The notes under the pieces were generated by a model that did not search any database, had not been told where the DNA came from, and was given only the letters and a program-made list of their open reading frames with translations. From NCBI GenBank assembly GCA_950097015.1, contig CATNEN010000002.1, positions 8,075,501 through 8,139,500 on the forward strand: a stretch of DNA of 64,000 nucleotides, written 5' to 3'. Made by a program: the position numbers and the translations under genes. This stretch comes from Macrostomum hystrix (taxonomy: Eukaryota > Platyhelminthes > Macrostomidae). Positions 38,551 through 49,900 of the stretch are shown piece after piece. Position 1 is the first letter of the stretch, and every line of letters begins with the position of its first letter.

Positions 38551-39084
38551 GGCAAATTTTGTATTGATAAATTTTAACTTAAAACCTGTCCCTCAATTTT
38601 TTGTTTTGTCTATAGATCTCTTCCTGCTGATGACTCTTATCTTGTCAACATTACAAAGTTGTGGCTTTGACAATTCAGGCTATTGCCTATTGGGTTAACT
38701 AATCTATCCAGCTCAATCCATTTAATTGGAGACTTTAATGCTCACTTTAATGCCCGATATATCTTGGCTGAAATCAAATGGCACAGATGCCCATGGATGC
38801 CCATTGTGATATTCTTAAACCAATTGGAAATTCTGATCACTGTCTGATCTCTTGTCATTTACCTAATTTGATGGGTAAATTTCAATTTCAATTCCATTTG
38901 ATCAGCAGGTATGGCAATGCTGTCCACTGCATTTTTGCAGCAAGTTTAAGATAGCAAGGATTCTAGTATAGGATGGGGTAATCTAAGTTGCCATTTTACA
39001 AGTTGCCATTATTGATTTTGCCCATTGTTTCTGTACCCACCTCTTCATCGAACTAATGATGTAGTTTAGCATTGCAGCAAACAT
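38551..39084 (+). mobile_element. Decayed LINE-like repeat, copy 1
   Basis: The segment aligns with 54855-55310, both starting GGCAAATTTTGTATTGATAA and ending GCATTGCAGCAAACAT. In broken frames it encodes LIGDFNAH and, further on, NSDHCLI. These resemble conserved motifs of the apurinic endonuclease domain of non-LTR retrotransposons (GDFN and SDH). Several indels break the frame here. The family assignment rests only on these short motifs. Confidence 0.5.
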
Positions 39085-39729
39085 GTTTTATAGGTTTTAT
39101 GACTGGACTTTTTAAAATTTTACACTAAACCTCTAGTCTTCATGTTTCATAGGAACTTATAGTTACTAGACTTTTTATAATCCCTCATTATTCCAAGCAT
39201 ACCAAGTGTTCTATTTATATACCTAACTATTTACTCTATAGGTAAGATAGGAAAAAGGTGGCATTACTGTTTAGATTAGGAACTCCCGATTTGCTTGTCA
39301 CTTGGCAAATTATTTTGTCATCTCCTTTCTGATGCTAATCTGGTCACAGATACCATTGGCCATATGGGGATTTTTCATGGCCCATAGCTCTAAAATGCAA
39401 GGGTGGTAGCAAAAAATGGATCTAAAATTTGCTTTTCAAATATATTGGCTAGTTCTCAGACTGGGAAGTCTGTGTAAATAATTTCTATTCAATTGTCTAT
39501 CTTGTTAAACCATGTTTTTGTTCAATTCAATAATTTTTCTTTAATGATTTAGTTTTGTAAGTCAAGTTTAATTGTAAATAATTTTGCTTTAGTTAGCTTT
39601 TCTTAGTTAGTTAGTAAAAAATAGTAATGAGCGATTTGGCAATGTGCTCATTTTTTTCAATATATTTTGTCACTAAGAATAGTGCTACACTATAATAATG
39701 GGGCTACAGTGTAGCAGTTAATTCTGTGG
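39085..39729. other. Intergenic AT-rich DNA
   Basis: No gene seen. It contains a 9-bp inverted repeat TGCTACACT/AGTGTAGCA near 39687-39719, just downstream of the minus-strand polyadenylation signal at 39730-39735. Confidence 0.4.
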
Positions 39730-39736
39730 TTTATTA

Positions 39737-39960
39737 TTAGATATTTTTTATATAGCCAACTTGACAGAATGCATCATTCAGGGTACTTTTCAATAACATG
39801 AGAAACCTTGCAAGATACGCAGTTTCAGGAAGATGTTCATTAGAAAAACTAAGGTATGGAAAAGTGGACCGTGATGGTACTTGTTCCAATTTTTTGTCCT
39901 CTGTGAGACTTTCTTTTGGAAGATGATGCTTGCTGCTATCCAACACATACATGCGCAACA
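39737..39960 (-). CDS. Possible 3'-terminal exon of a minus-strand gene
   Basis: A minus-strand frame ends in TAA (39737-39739), and an AATAAA polyadenylation signal (39730-39735) follows immediately. Roughly 70 codons are open with a mixed, non-repetitive composition (for example LPETAYLARFLMLLKST), unlike the repeats around it. I do not recognise the product. It may be the last exon of the disrupted P-loop gene at 40332-40813 on the same strand, but no splice junction was established and the upstream limit is arbitrary. The GGCCGG-rich palindromic stretch at 39958-39990 lies just upstream. Confidence 0.3.
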
Positions 39961-40331
39961 CCCGGCCGACCCGGCCGAACCGGCCGGGTGAAATGAAGGC
40001 CAAGCAAGGTAAGTCGCAAAAACCAATAGACCAAGCGCAAAAAAATCAAAGGGGGGACCAAGGGACAAAAAAGGAAGGCGTGAAGAAAAGGAAAAAATGG
40101 GAGAGAAAAAGAGAGCAAATGAGAGCAAACTAAGTTGTAAATAGAGCAATGAAATGAACTAAGTCGCAAATGAGAGCAAAAACTAAGTCGCACGGCCAGC
40201 TAAGATTTGGGAGGTTGCGCATGTATGATCCAACAGATCAGTACTGCTCACTTCGATATCCCAAGTGCCGTCCCAAGAAGCAGCCGATGTCACTGTCAGG
40301 GTGCCGTCAAACAGTCAGGAGATGTTTAAAC

Positions 40332-40813
40332 TTATTTTTGTTTGCCATTCGCCTCTTTTGCCTTTTTGCCTCTTTTGCCTAATTTGCCTCTTGCCATTCG
40401 TTCGTGAAAGTCCTGCATCATTTTGTAGAGATTGTTAAATTTGACTTCCAGACAACGTGGGCACCTCACTCCAACACACGACTTTAGGTAGTCAACAGCT
40501 GCACTTTTGCAGTTCAAGAAAGTAGCCAGAATCAGAAAAAACACACAAAACTGCAGGACATCTTCGCTGAGAGCAAAGGAGCTCTGCGCAGCAAGCTTGT
40601 TAATAGTAGCAAGCATTGTTCTTTTGAGCCAACTTAGATGGAGTACAAGAATGTCTTGCCTATCCAATGCATACTTATGCACCAAATTACAAGTTGTAGA
40701 CTTGCCACACCCTTTTGATGCAAGAAATAACTTACTCGGAAGGACATTGTCGTCAGGTTCAGGAGTCGCCGGTAATTCCGGATTCTTGACCATTTCCTGC
40801 AGGTCTTCTTTAC
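40332..40813 (-). pseudogene. P-loop ATPase gene fragment, 3' side of BEL insertion
   Basis: The minus-strand frame contains ASKGCGKSTTCNLV, a Walker A-like phosphate-binding loop, followed by a hydrophobic strand and helices and a lysine-rich end. It is the continuation, in the same frame, of the coding segment at 46196-46304. The two halves are separated only by the BEL/Pao element plus one copy of its TTTAC duplication (5382 bp, a multiple of 3). Family not recognised beyond an ATP-binding fold. The 3' end runs into pyrimidine-rich simple sequence (40330-40395), so the true exon end is unclear. The purine-rich DNA at 40000-40200 repeats AAGTCGCAAA and GAGAGCAAA motifs and shows no gene. 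Confidence 0.6.
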
Positions 40814-41126
40814 TGTACTGGAGCAATCCAAAAAAAGGCCAATAGCTAGTAGCTAATTATGCTGTGCTCAAAAACGGTAGGCAAATCGCGCTAACCAACC
40901 ACTTGAACCAGAGGGGGGAGCCTCCACAAGTTTATTATATAATTCAGTGCAAATAGGCTAAAACAGAGAGGGTGGGTGGACGATGCCACTGCACAATGCA
41001 AACAAGGGTTAGAGAAACAAGGTGAGTGCGCAGAGTGGAAGTGGATGTACAGTAATTGTAAATAAGATAGATTTAAATAAGCATACAGCGAGTCAGCAAC
41101 CAATCATACCACCTGTCTCCCAAACA
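40814..41126 (-). repeat. BEL/Pao 3' LTR (left copy)
   Basis: A 313-bp LTR equal in length to 45878-46190. On its inner side lies the minus-strand polypurine tract AAGGTGGGGGGAA (41127-41139). From there to 41890 the element holds about 750 bp of A-rich untranslated DNA with no frame. Confidence 0.93.
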
Positions 41127-41890
41127 TTCCCCCCACCTTGACATGACAATGACAAAAAAACTATTCAATGACAAACAAAAATTGAACGAATGTCGAATCA
41201 ACAGCAACCTGCAAGGACTAAAGCTAACAACAAGCAATGCTAATACCTACTGGCACAAATACTTAGAGTACAAACATAAGTGTGTGGAATGCGGAACAAA
41301 GGATTATAATTAATATGGATCAAAAAATTTGCAAATAACTATTTATAACGCGATTTACTTCAACTGAAAAACTAGCGCAACAAACAAATGAAATACCGTC
41401 ACCAAATAGTCACAACATTTGTTACCTTGAAAAAAACAAAGAAACGACACTTAAATGAAATGATGGATTTTAATTAAATCTCAAGTCTACTCCAACCTCG
41501 TAAACAATGCTCAACTCTAAACCAGCCAGTACGCGTCACACCTGAAACGAAAAACTTACGCAGCAATATGTTTAAGCATTTAAATCAGCTTACATGTATG
41601 ATGTGCTCCTACTCTAAATTTGCAAACAAAAAATTCGAAACAGCAAAAAACTGACCAAAGCAAAAAAAACTATTTAGAAAATGCATCTTAACACTACCTT
41701 ACTTAAATATGCATGACAAAATAAACCCTAAACCAATATTGCAACGCTCTAATTAGAAACAACACCGCAGCATAAGAACAAAACAAAGTACGGAACAATA
41801 ACCAAAAATAATACGACTTAAATAGTCTGCAATCTCGCAATCAACTGACAGTCCAACGATTTTAACACTCCAGTTCAAACAAAAAAAACT

Positions 41891-42751
41891 TCAGCCAGCT
41901 GAAATCGGGCACAACTTCGTTATTGGTCGCGTCATTGTGCGGTCACCGACTCTGATCGTGGCGACTCTCACGTGACTGTCAGGGCCGCGAGTCACCTCTA
42001 ACACGCGAGCCAGCGGCCAATGACCTCGAGGCGAGTCCGGACTCATGAGCAGCGCCACGTCTGCGGGCTGTAGATCAGGAAGCTCTCGGCGCCACTTGCT
42101 GCGCGGCGCGAGTCCCGGCAGCCACTCACGCAACCACCGCCGCCAGACCTGCGCCACCAGCTGCTGAACATGTCGCCATCTTTTTGAAGGGCTGCGCGCG
42201 ATGTCCACGTCCACCTCCGGAGCTAACTGCCCACCGCCTTGACCGATGAGGAAGTGGTTTGGAGTCAGCGGAACGTCGTCGCTCGGATGGGCCGATTGGT
42301 AGGTCAGTGGTCTCGAATTTAACAGCGCTTTCGCTTCAGCAACGGCACTAAGCAGCTCCTCGTCCATGACGTCCGCCTCCTTCAACGTATTCCAAATAGC
42401 CTTCTTTGCCGCCTTTATCATTATTTCATGCACGCCGCCGAAGTGCGGAGCAGCGGGAGGATTGAAGTGCCATCGCATCTGCTGGTAGGCTGTCTGTTGC
42501 TGCAGCTTCTTGGTGTCCAACGCGTTGACCAGTTCCTGAAGTTCGCGCACAGCTTCGTACGCTTTCTCCGACGCATCCACAAACACGTGCAGACTGCCAT
42601 TTTTTGCCTCTGCCTCCTCCAGCGCCCTCGGTAGTCGGATCTCACTCAGTTGTTTCAGGTCTCTGCACCAATCGCTCACTCTCGCTAAGAGGTCCGCATT
42701 CAGCGTTTCGTCCCAATCGAGACCACACTGCCACAGCTCCTGCATCAACAT
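41891..42751 (-). pseudogene. BEL/Pao Pol C-terminal remnant (RNase H edge and integrase tail)
   Basis: The frame begins with Pao-type pol sequence (ELWQCGLDWDE), reaches the start of the RNase H region (HVFVDASEKAYEA), then jumps directly to a late integrase block (PHFGGVHEIMIKAAKKA) and the integrase C-terminal domain. The core of RNase H, the integrase zinc finger and the first catalytic aspartates expected between these points are missing, which indicates a large in-frame internal deletion. The enzyme cannot be functional from this copy. Confidence 0.85.
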
Positions 42752-43532
42752 TTTTGCTTTGCTTGTTCGGGAGTTCTCTGCTGTCTAAGGTCACCTCAGC
42801 TGCTCGATCGTCCGGCGGCACTTGCTTGAGCACAGCTCTTGAATTCGACACCCACTTGCGCGCATGCATGCCGGCGCGTCTCCATAACTCTCTGAGCTGC
42901 TCGTACAACCGGCAGGCAGCGGCCTCGTTGGGTGCTGAGTCGAGACTGTCGTCCATGTATGTTGAGTGCAACACTGTCTCTGTCGCCTCCGGTAGCTCGC
43001 TTTTCAGTTTCTCGGCATGAGAGCGGATGACGAATTGTGCTAAGAACGGCGAGCTCGTAACTCCGAACACTACTCAATTGAACTCGTAAACATCCGACGG
43101 CCTGGAAGCGTCGGCATCCCGCCACAGGAAACTGTGCAGCGGCCTGTCCTTGGGCTCCATCTCGATTTGCAGGTACATCTCCGCGACATCGCATGCGATC
43201 GCGATGGGAAATCGACGGAACCGAAGCAGAACTTCAACCAGGTCACGCTGCAGCTTGGGACCCTGGAGGATCTGGTCATTCAAGGCGGCAGCTGACGCGT
43301 CGAACACAATCCGCACTTTTGTTGTCGCCTTATCCGGCCGCAGCACCGGGAAATGTGGCAGAAAACAGCGTTCTTCGTTCTCAGCTTGCGCAACCTTCCG
43401 GACATAGCCTTGCTGCACGTACTTGTCGATCACGGCTTGATACTGTCTGCGAATTTGCATGTCCTTCATCAGTCGCTGTTCGGTGTTCTTCAACACCGCT
43501 TCAAGGCCATTGGAAAAGTGTCTTTCGGACAC
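42642..43532 (-). pseudogene. BEL/Pao reverse transcriptase remnant
   Basis: Reverse transcriptase of the BEL/Pao type is recognisable: VRIVFDASA and ACDVAEMYLQI upstream, then FGVTSSPFLAQFV and the YMDD catalytic motif downstream. A single in-frame TGA at about 43071-43073 separates the halves. The 5' end overlaps the gag-protease frame out of phase (43490-43532), indicating an indel. The 3' end runs into a deletion junction near 42760 and changes frame. The domain is therefore present but broken. Confidence 0.85.
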
Positions 43533-45793
43533 AGACGTTTTTCCTTCCAGGGAATCCCGATCTGGTAGCGCCCATTACTATACTGCAACGATGCCTTAGC
43601 TTGATTGATGGCTTTCTCCTCGTCAGACGTCAATGGATTTCGACTGTTCTCATCCGCGACGTTCTCGATCTCCCAAAACTGTCTGAGGATGCTGGACACC
43701 TGACTGCTCTCGGTTTCGCAGCTGAAGAACGTGGTGGCGAAATGGGTGCTCTGCCTTTTTGAGCTTAACGTCTGCTCTGTCCATGCTCTGTCGATGCACG
43801 TCCACCCCAGCGGTGTGAGGCGAGCTTTCGGCTCCCATGGCTGTCCGACAACCTCTTCGAGTGACACGTGAAAATCCGGGTAATCCGCTCCGATTAGCAG
43901 GTCCACGACGGCTGGTTCACAGAGCTTAGGAAACGGCACGTCCCGGAGATGCGGCCACCACTGCCCCAGCTCGCGCCAGTTGACGCCTTTGAGAGATCCC
44001 GTCACGTGATCTGCAGTGAAGGCGGTGAGCTCAGTGGATGCACGACCGTCCATGCTTTCCACGGTGAAGCTGATCGGGGCTGTCATGAACGTCTCCGATT
44101 GACCGTTGATCACGCCTACCTTGACCTTCTCGAGAGCTCCCTGCAGTCCTAGCGCGATCCCGACGTTGATGTAGCTCCTAGTGCTGGCGTCATCCAGCAG
44201 CGCGTTCACCTTCAGCTTCTGCGCCCCGTGTCTCAGGACTACTGGCACTGTTCGAAGTGAGACGTCGCTCTTGCTGGCCGACAGCAGCGTCACGGAACCG
44301 GCTTGTTTCGAACTGTTCGACCCGGCGACCTCGCCCGGCTTGGCGTCTGACGGCTTGGCTTGGTTTCGCTTGGCTTGGCTAGGCTCGACGAGATCGATGG
44401 TGGCTTGGTGTTTGTCAGCGTGCAGCAAGCGATGATGGAATTTCGAGCAGTTGTCGATGCCGCATTGTCGGCTGCGCCTGGACTTACTACTTACATGGCC
44501 TTGGCCTAAGCACCTGAAGCAGGCCTTCGAGCGCTGCGCAGCCTCCCAGCGCTTGTTCACCGGAAGCTTCTTGAACTCGCTGCAGGACCACAACTCGTGG
44601 TCACCTTGGCACACCATGCAACTTTTCGACTGCCCTTTTTTCTCACTCACGGCGCTATGAAATGTCTTCGGTCGTTGGTCCCGCGCTCCGCGGTGGATGG
44701 ACTTCTGGCTCTCTAGGTGAGGCGTGGCGACGCCCTGCATGATTTCCAACGCTTCGGTCTGAAATTCCGCTTCTTGCAGCACCCACATCCGAAGATTCCT
44801 GACACTTTCCTGCTTCCGTTGCTCAAAGATCCACCTCCGATAGTGGGAAACCATTTGCTCGGGCAGTTTCTTCTGGAGTCTGACATACAGCATTCCATCT
44901 TGCAGCTCAGTGTCCTTTCCAGCCTCTTCTAAATTAATCACGGCTATATCCAGCAAATTTGCAAAACTTTTCAGATCTTTAGTGTTTCCGTAGCGCACCG
45001 CAGGAAAGTTATCCAACTCCTCCAAGTGCAAGGCGAGTTGCCGGTGTTTTCCACCGAACTCTCTATTAAGTCTTTCCTTGGCCGCCTCATATGCCGTCGC
45101 TGAGTGCCCTAAGTGCTCGATGACCTTCAATGCCTCACCTTGTAGGTACTGCCTGAGTTGCAGCAGTTTAAACTCGGGCGTAGCGGGGGCGCTATCAATG
45201 CACGCCACAAAAGCTGCCTTCCAGTTCTCGTAACTCTGCTTGTCCCCACTGAACGTTGGGATTTCAACACGCTTTAACATCTTCCACAGGTCCTTGGAGA
45301 TCTCCTTGGGGTGCGACGCCTTGCTGGACGCAGCGCTAACAGAAAGTCTGTCTAACTCACCAGCTGCTTCGTCTTGGTTTGCAGCAGCGTCTTCGGCACT
45401 TGCCCTCGCAGCAGGAGGCGCTTCTTGTTCGCGTTGCGCTTGACGGCCCCTGGCAGATTCGACGCGTTGAATCGCAGCCTGGTAGTCGCGCTCCATCTCC
45501 TCCATCTCGTCGAGCAGACACTGTCGCCTCTCGTCGTCCTTTGTGCTCACGTAGCCTTCGTAAAGCTGTTCCTGAATGGTGCTGACTTGCTCCTGCAGAT
45601 CCGACAGGTTGTCACAGGCTTCTTGCACTTCGTCGTCAGAAGCGCGTTTCTGTAGCAGCCATGATAGCTTGCTCTTACACCGAGTTAGCGTTGCCTTTCT
45701 TCTGGACTTCTCAAAGCGCAGCTTCTCCAAATGCAGCGCGCGATCGTCTTCTTGTTCGTCCTGCTGCGGTGGAATGGCGTTGTCGTGTTCCAT
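43490..45793 (-). CDS. BEL/Pao Gag and protease region
   Basis: An open frame of 767 codons beginning MEHDNAIPPQ at 45793. In order: an N-terminal charged coiled coil, a Gag-like domain as in other Pao elements (around IPTFSGDKQSYENWKAAF), paired cysteine-histidine zinc knuckles (CMVCQGDHELWSC and CFRCLGQGHVSS), an aspartic protease with LLDDASTRSYI in the catalytic position, and the first part of the reverse transcriptase. It ends prematurely in reverse transcriptase through a frameshift. The Gag and protease parts could still be translated, although the pol of this copy is lost. Confidence 0.88.
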   Translation of the reverse strand: MEHDNAIPPQQDEQEDDRALHLEKLRFEKSRRKATLTRCKSKLSWLLQKRASDDEVQEACDNLSDLQEQVSTIQEQLYEGYVSTKDDERRQCLLDEMEEMERDYQAAIQRVESARGRQAQREQEAPPAARASAEDAAANQDEAAGELDRLSVSAASSKASHPKEISKDLWKMLKRVEIPTFSGDKQSYENWKAAFVACIDSAPATPEFKLLQLRQYLQGEALKVIEHLGHSATAYEAAKERLNREFGGKHRQLALHLEELDNFPAVRYGNTKDLKSFANLLDIAVINLEEAGKDTELQDGMLYVRLQKKLPEQMVSHYRRWIFEQRKQESVRNLRMWVLQEAEFQTEALEIMQGVATPHLESQKSIHRGARDQRPKTFHSAVSEKKGQSKSCMVCQGDHELWSCSEFKKLPVNKRWEAAQRSKACFRCLGQGHVSSKSRRSRQCGIDNCSKFHHRLLHADKHQATIDLVEPSQAKRNQAKPSDAKPGEVAGSNSSKQAGSVTLLSASKSDVSLRTVPVVLRHGAQKLKVNALLDDASTRSYINVGIALGLQGALEKVKVGVINGQSETFMTAPISFTVESMDGRASTELTAFTADHVTGSLKGVNWRELGQWWPHLRDVPFPKLCEPAVVDLLIGADYPDFHVSLEEVVGQPWEPKARLTPLGWTCIDRAWTEQTLSSKRQSTHFATTFFSCETESSQVSSILRQFWEIENVADENSRNPLTSDEEKAINQAKASLQYSNGRYQIGIPWKEKRLCPKDTFPMALKRC

Positions 45794-45860
45794 CGTGGCC
45801 TATGGTTGCACAGTAGTTGTTGTTTATTCAGCGTGGAAACTTAGGCCTTGCCCAATCACG

Positions 45861-45871
45861 CTCTGCTACCA
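45861..45871 (-). other. Primer-binding site of the BEL/Pao element
   Basis: Six bases inside the 5' LTR the minus strand reads TGGTAGCAGAG. From memory this is an 11-of-11 match to the complement of the 3' end of eukaryotic initiator tRNA-Met (CTCTGCTACCA). It differs from the probable tRNA-Leu site of the Gypsy element. Confidence 0.6.
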
Positions 45872-45877
45872 AAATAA

Positions 45878-46190
45878 TGTACTGGAGCAATCCAAAAAAA
45901 GGCCGATAGCTAGTAGCCAATTATGCTGTGCTCAAAAACGGTAGGCAAATCGCGCTAACCAACCACTTGAACCGGAGGGGGGAGCCTCCACACGTTTATT
46001 ATATAATTCAGTGCAAATAGGCTAAAACGGAGGGGGTGGGTGGACGATGCCACTGCACAATGCAAACGAGGGTTAGAGAAACAAGGTGAGTGCGCAGAGT
46101 GGAAGCGGGCGTACAGTAATTGTAAATAAGGTAGATTTAAATAAGCATACAGCGAGTCAGCGACCAATCATACCACCTGCATCCCGAACA
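45878..46190 (-). repeat. BEL/Pao 5' LTR (right copy)
   Basis: A 313-bp LTR with the same boundaries as the left copy, followed by the TTTAC duplication and the resumed host exon at 46196. Confidence 0.93.
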
Positions 46191-46195
46191 TTTAC

Positions 46196-46304
46196 TGATT
46201 CCATGCAGATCATCAATTGACAGTACTGTCCGGGATGGGACAGAAATGTCCCATGGTTTGATCTTATCGGGAAGCAGCTTCCTCATGCCATCGAGTGAAA
46301 GTAC
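46196..46304 (-). pseudogene. P-loop ATPase gene fragment, 5' side of BEL insertion
   Basis: The minus-strand frame follows a good 3' splice site (TTTTCACAG before 46304) and reads through DKIKPWDISVPSRTVL up to the insertion point, where it would have joined the frame at 40813 without a shift. The N-terminal exons of the gene must lie further right, on the strand opposite the gene at 46968-50129, or have been lost; I could not find them. Product family unknown apart from the Walker A motif in the other half. Confidence 0.55.
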
Positions 46305-46402
46305 CTGTGAAAATAGATTCAAACTCAATTCATATAATCCAGCATAAAAGTGGATTCGGTTAATTTAGGTTAATAAAGGTTAATTTTAAGTGTAAGTTAA
46401 AA

Positions 46403-46734
46403 AGCGGCAGCGATAGCGGCAGCGATAGCGGCAGCGATAGCGGCAGCGATAGCGGCAGCGATAGCGGCAGCGATAGCGGCAGCGATAGCGGCAGCGATAG
46501 CGGCAGCGATAGCGGCAGCGATAGCGGCAGCGATAGCGGCAGCGATAGCGGCAGCGATAGCGGCAGCGATAGCGGCAGCGATAGCGGCAGCGATAGCGGC
46601 AGCGATAGCGGCAGCGATAGCGGCAGCGATAGCGGCAGCGATAGCGGCAGCGATAGCGGAGCGGATAGCGAAGCGGATAGCGAAGCGGATAGCGGAGCGG
46701 ATAGCGGAGCGGATAGCGAAGCGGATAGCGGAGC
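46403..46734. repeat. 12-bp microsatellite array in two unit types
   Basis: About 22 copies of AGCGGCAGCGAT are followed by about 6 copies of AGCGGAGCGGAT or AGCGAAGCGGAT. Reading frames such as repeated Arg-Cys-Arg-Tyr or Ala-Ala-Ile are by-products of the 12-bp period. GAATTATGTTATTGGC at about 46811 recurs at about 51196, so the flank belongs to a small dispersed repeat. The sequence between the array and the next exon (46735-46967) shows no gene. Confidence 0.95.
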
Positions 46735-46967
46735 ACTGCATAATACAGAGATGTTTCACATTTCCCCACAGAAGCGGAACCACTCCCCGGACACTCCTGA
46801 TGCACACTCCTGAATTATGTTATTGGCGATATACAAAAATTGTTCATTTTTTAGACTGGGAAGTATGTGTAGCAGATGAGCAATGTAGCAGATGATCGAT
46901 GCAATATATTTTGTCATGCTTCATTTTGCTTTTTCCTTATAAAGCATAAGCCTTTTCTTTTTTTCAG

Positions 46968-49900
46968 AAATCAGAAAGCTCACATATGTTGTCACCTACA
47001 GATCGCAACAGCATCTTTGCGGCAGCTAGAATTCTCAATGAAACGGAGGAATACGCAAACCTTTTGAATTTGAGTGCAGAATTCCGCGAACTCTATAAGT
47101 GTATTAGCGAAGCATCCATAAAGGCAGGAACCATTGGGTTTAGCTTAGTTTTCGGTCCAAGTGGTACTGGTAAAACAACCCTGCATAGGTATGCTGCAGA
47201 TGTTTTCAAGAAGGCTAGCTTCCCCACCTTTGTCCTGCCTTCTGATATCGCCAATGAACAAGCCGTTGTGACTGCTCTTGAAAATAATGGGTACAGTGAA
47301 GTTTCTGCTATTCAAGAGTTTGGAATCCAAGTTGGCGAGTTCATTATTCAGCAACTAAGTCAAAATCGTTACGCTGAGCTTCGATGTTCTAATGATCTAT
47401 TTGTGGCATCCATGCTGGAACCGCGCAAACCGTTTAAGAGACTACCAGGATTCGTTCTGTTGCATGATGCCACAAAAGAGGACAATCCAAATCCTGAAAA
47501 AAAACGCAGGTCTCGGAACATCTCCCACACTGCTTGCGAATCCCTTTCATCAAGTGTGAATGAGAGCCCAAAAGCCAAGAAGATGAGACTTGCGTACACA
47601 TCACCACCACACCGCTACTCTGGGTCACAACCGAGTGTGAAGAAGTCACCGTTGCAGGATGATAATGACTGCAAGGAAGCTCCACCAATCTTCAAGTTTG
47701 AGGTTGGATCATCAGTGCCATCAGTTACGTTTCCACTTTGTATGTCTGATTCGCACATGGCTGAAATGTACACTGACATTGACGACAACAAATACATCAC
47801 TTTTATGACAAGCCTCATGAGGGGATTGTCTGGGACTGGCACTACTGGAAGCGGTGCCATTGTGTGCTTCAGCAGTCGTCTTTCTCCACCCATGAAAGTG
47901 GACTATGAACGTGGAGAAGTCTTTGCTGCTACTGTAACTTCTTCAGCAAGACCTATTGTATACATGCGCCTAAACCCTGCCATGTCGCCAGCAGAAACTG
48001 ATTGCATTCATCGGTGAGTTTCCTTTTAATTAGCTATTGTGTTATTGAGCGTGTCAAGCCTTGTTATTTCTGATCTTATCAGCACCGATTAATCAGTTCA
48101 GTAGGCAGGAGTTCATACTCAGTTGGTTAGAATATATGTGAGCACTATCATTATTATGTGACATTAGGGGGTTGACTGGCTGGGTCCGAAATTACCGCTA
48201 ATGGGGGTGTATGTTATGTATTGACAATGTCTCTCATTAGGGTCTATTCGAATTCGCCGGGGAGAATGAGCAAATTTCTGAGGGAAAGTGGGGGCCAATA
48301 CAAGACTCCCTGTGGGTTGAAAAATAGGGCTAAAAATACTGGTTTGGGAGAGTATGGCCGCCAAGCATTAACAGTGTTCTCTGTCAAAACAATTATGATC
48401 ACGCTTTCCTCCCACAGGTATGTGCATACCAAACTCGTCGAGACATTAGAATCAAGTGGATTCCGCATAAACTCCGGTTTCAACCACTCGATTGCACGAC
48501 TGCTAGGGCTTGCAATTACCGGATTAGAGCATTCTATGCTGCGTTTAAAAGATTTTATTATCCAGTTAGAGGCGTGTTACCCTCAAGACGGACAAACTGA
48601 GTCCGGCCAGTTTTCCGATTCTTTGGAAAGAAAAATAGTCGATTTCTGCATGTCTGGCAACTTGACGGAATTAGAGGCAATTCACCTTGAGACAGTGGTC
48701 CGCAATGTCCCCGAGGGTTGGGAAGATTCTTTCTGCGCCAAATTGCTTATCGCAGCCTTCTCTGATGTGCCCGTGTCACTGACCAAACATGCAACTCGGG
48801 ATGCAGTGCTTCATTCCATTTTCCGTGTTATTAGCCAGTCTCCAATGAATAATTCTTCTGATATTTGCGTCCGCGTGGACAGTCGAATTACCAAAGTAAT
48901 ATTGACAAAACTGCAGGAATCGATCAAATGCAAACTCACTCAGGACATTCTCGGTCACTGCTGTGCTGTCTTGTTGCAGGCCGAAATTCCGAGTCACACA
49001 GGCACTGCTGTTCCCGGGGAGGCAATTTTCTTCGGTACTCGATTTGAGCAGGCATTTTTCTGCAAAACTGTCCTGCTATTGTGTTGCACCCAAATTGCAT
49101 TTGAGAAGCTTCCTCGCAATTGTTTTGGGCTGAGACAGCTGTTGCAACTCGGGTCAGATTCACCAACGAGCCAAAAAATGCAGGGGTGCGACAGGAACGA
49201 AGATGCTTTGCCCACGGGGCACAAAATCCCGTTAGTACGCTACTGCAAACGTGCTACCTTGATTAATCTGGAGGCCATAATCAAAGATTTCACCCAAGAG
49301 TTGACCAGGGAGGACCAGTCGGTTGTCAAATTCCTTGTCGTGAACACGCCAAATGTGACATCAGTGGACGTGGTGCTGGCTTGCGCTACATGTACCAGAA
49401 GACCGGACGCGAATGTGGATAGGAAGATGACGATTTGGCTGATCGAGTGTAAGTCGCTGTCTTTCATTAACATGCATTGTAAAAATGGTATTTAAGTTGT
49501 CGTTGTATTTAGGATTTAGTTGTAAAGTTAAAAGTATTTCAGTCTAATAGATAGTGAGTAATTGACTGTGTTTTCTGTGAGACCGACTATTGGTCACAAG
49601 TTTCCTTGGACCACTGTGATGTTTAAAGGACAGTTCTCAATTCCTTCACAAATAATATGGAGAGGAATATTCACATTTGGTAATTTTTCACTAGCAAAAC
49701 ATTTAATAATTTCCAGGCAAGTCATCGCTGCTTGCTGGACAGGATTTCAAAATGGCAGACAAGGACAGCCTGCTTGCAAAAGGCCAGCTGACATTTGAGC
49801 GCATCAAGACAGCTGCATCATCTGAAAACTGCTCTCTGAAGCTGAGCTACTCTATTCAGCTACTGAACAGGTCAGTAAGCTTCCAGGCCGCAGATCGGGA

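Larger units (their letters stand above)
40814..46190 (-). mobile_element. BEL/Pao LTR retrotransposon, defective
   Basis: A 5377-bp element in minus orientation with 313-bp LTRs (TGT...ACA) and a 5-bp duplication TTTAC (40809-40813 and 46191-46195). The LTRs differ at about 15 positions by my count, so the insertion is older than the Gypsy one. Nearly all differences have A or T in the left LTR against G or C in the right. Gag and protease are long and open, but pol is shortened by internal deletions, a frameshift and an in-frame stop, so this copy cannot move on its own. It interrupts a minus-strand coding exon. Confidence 0.95.

Noticed and set aside
46386-46807. Arg/Cys/Tyr- and Ala/Ile-repeat proteins
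   Set aside because: Pure products of a 12-bp tandem array read in two phases.
48164-49473. Minus-strand frames opposite the NTPase-nuclease gene
   Set aside because: They are shadows of well-spliced plus-strand exons and carry no domain of their own.
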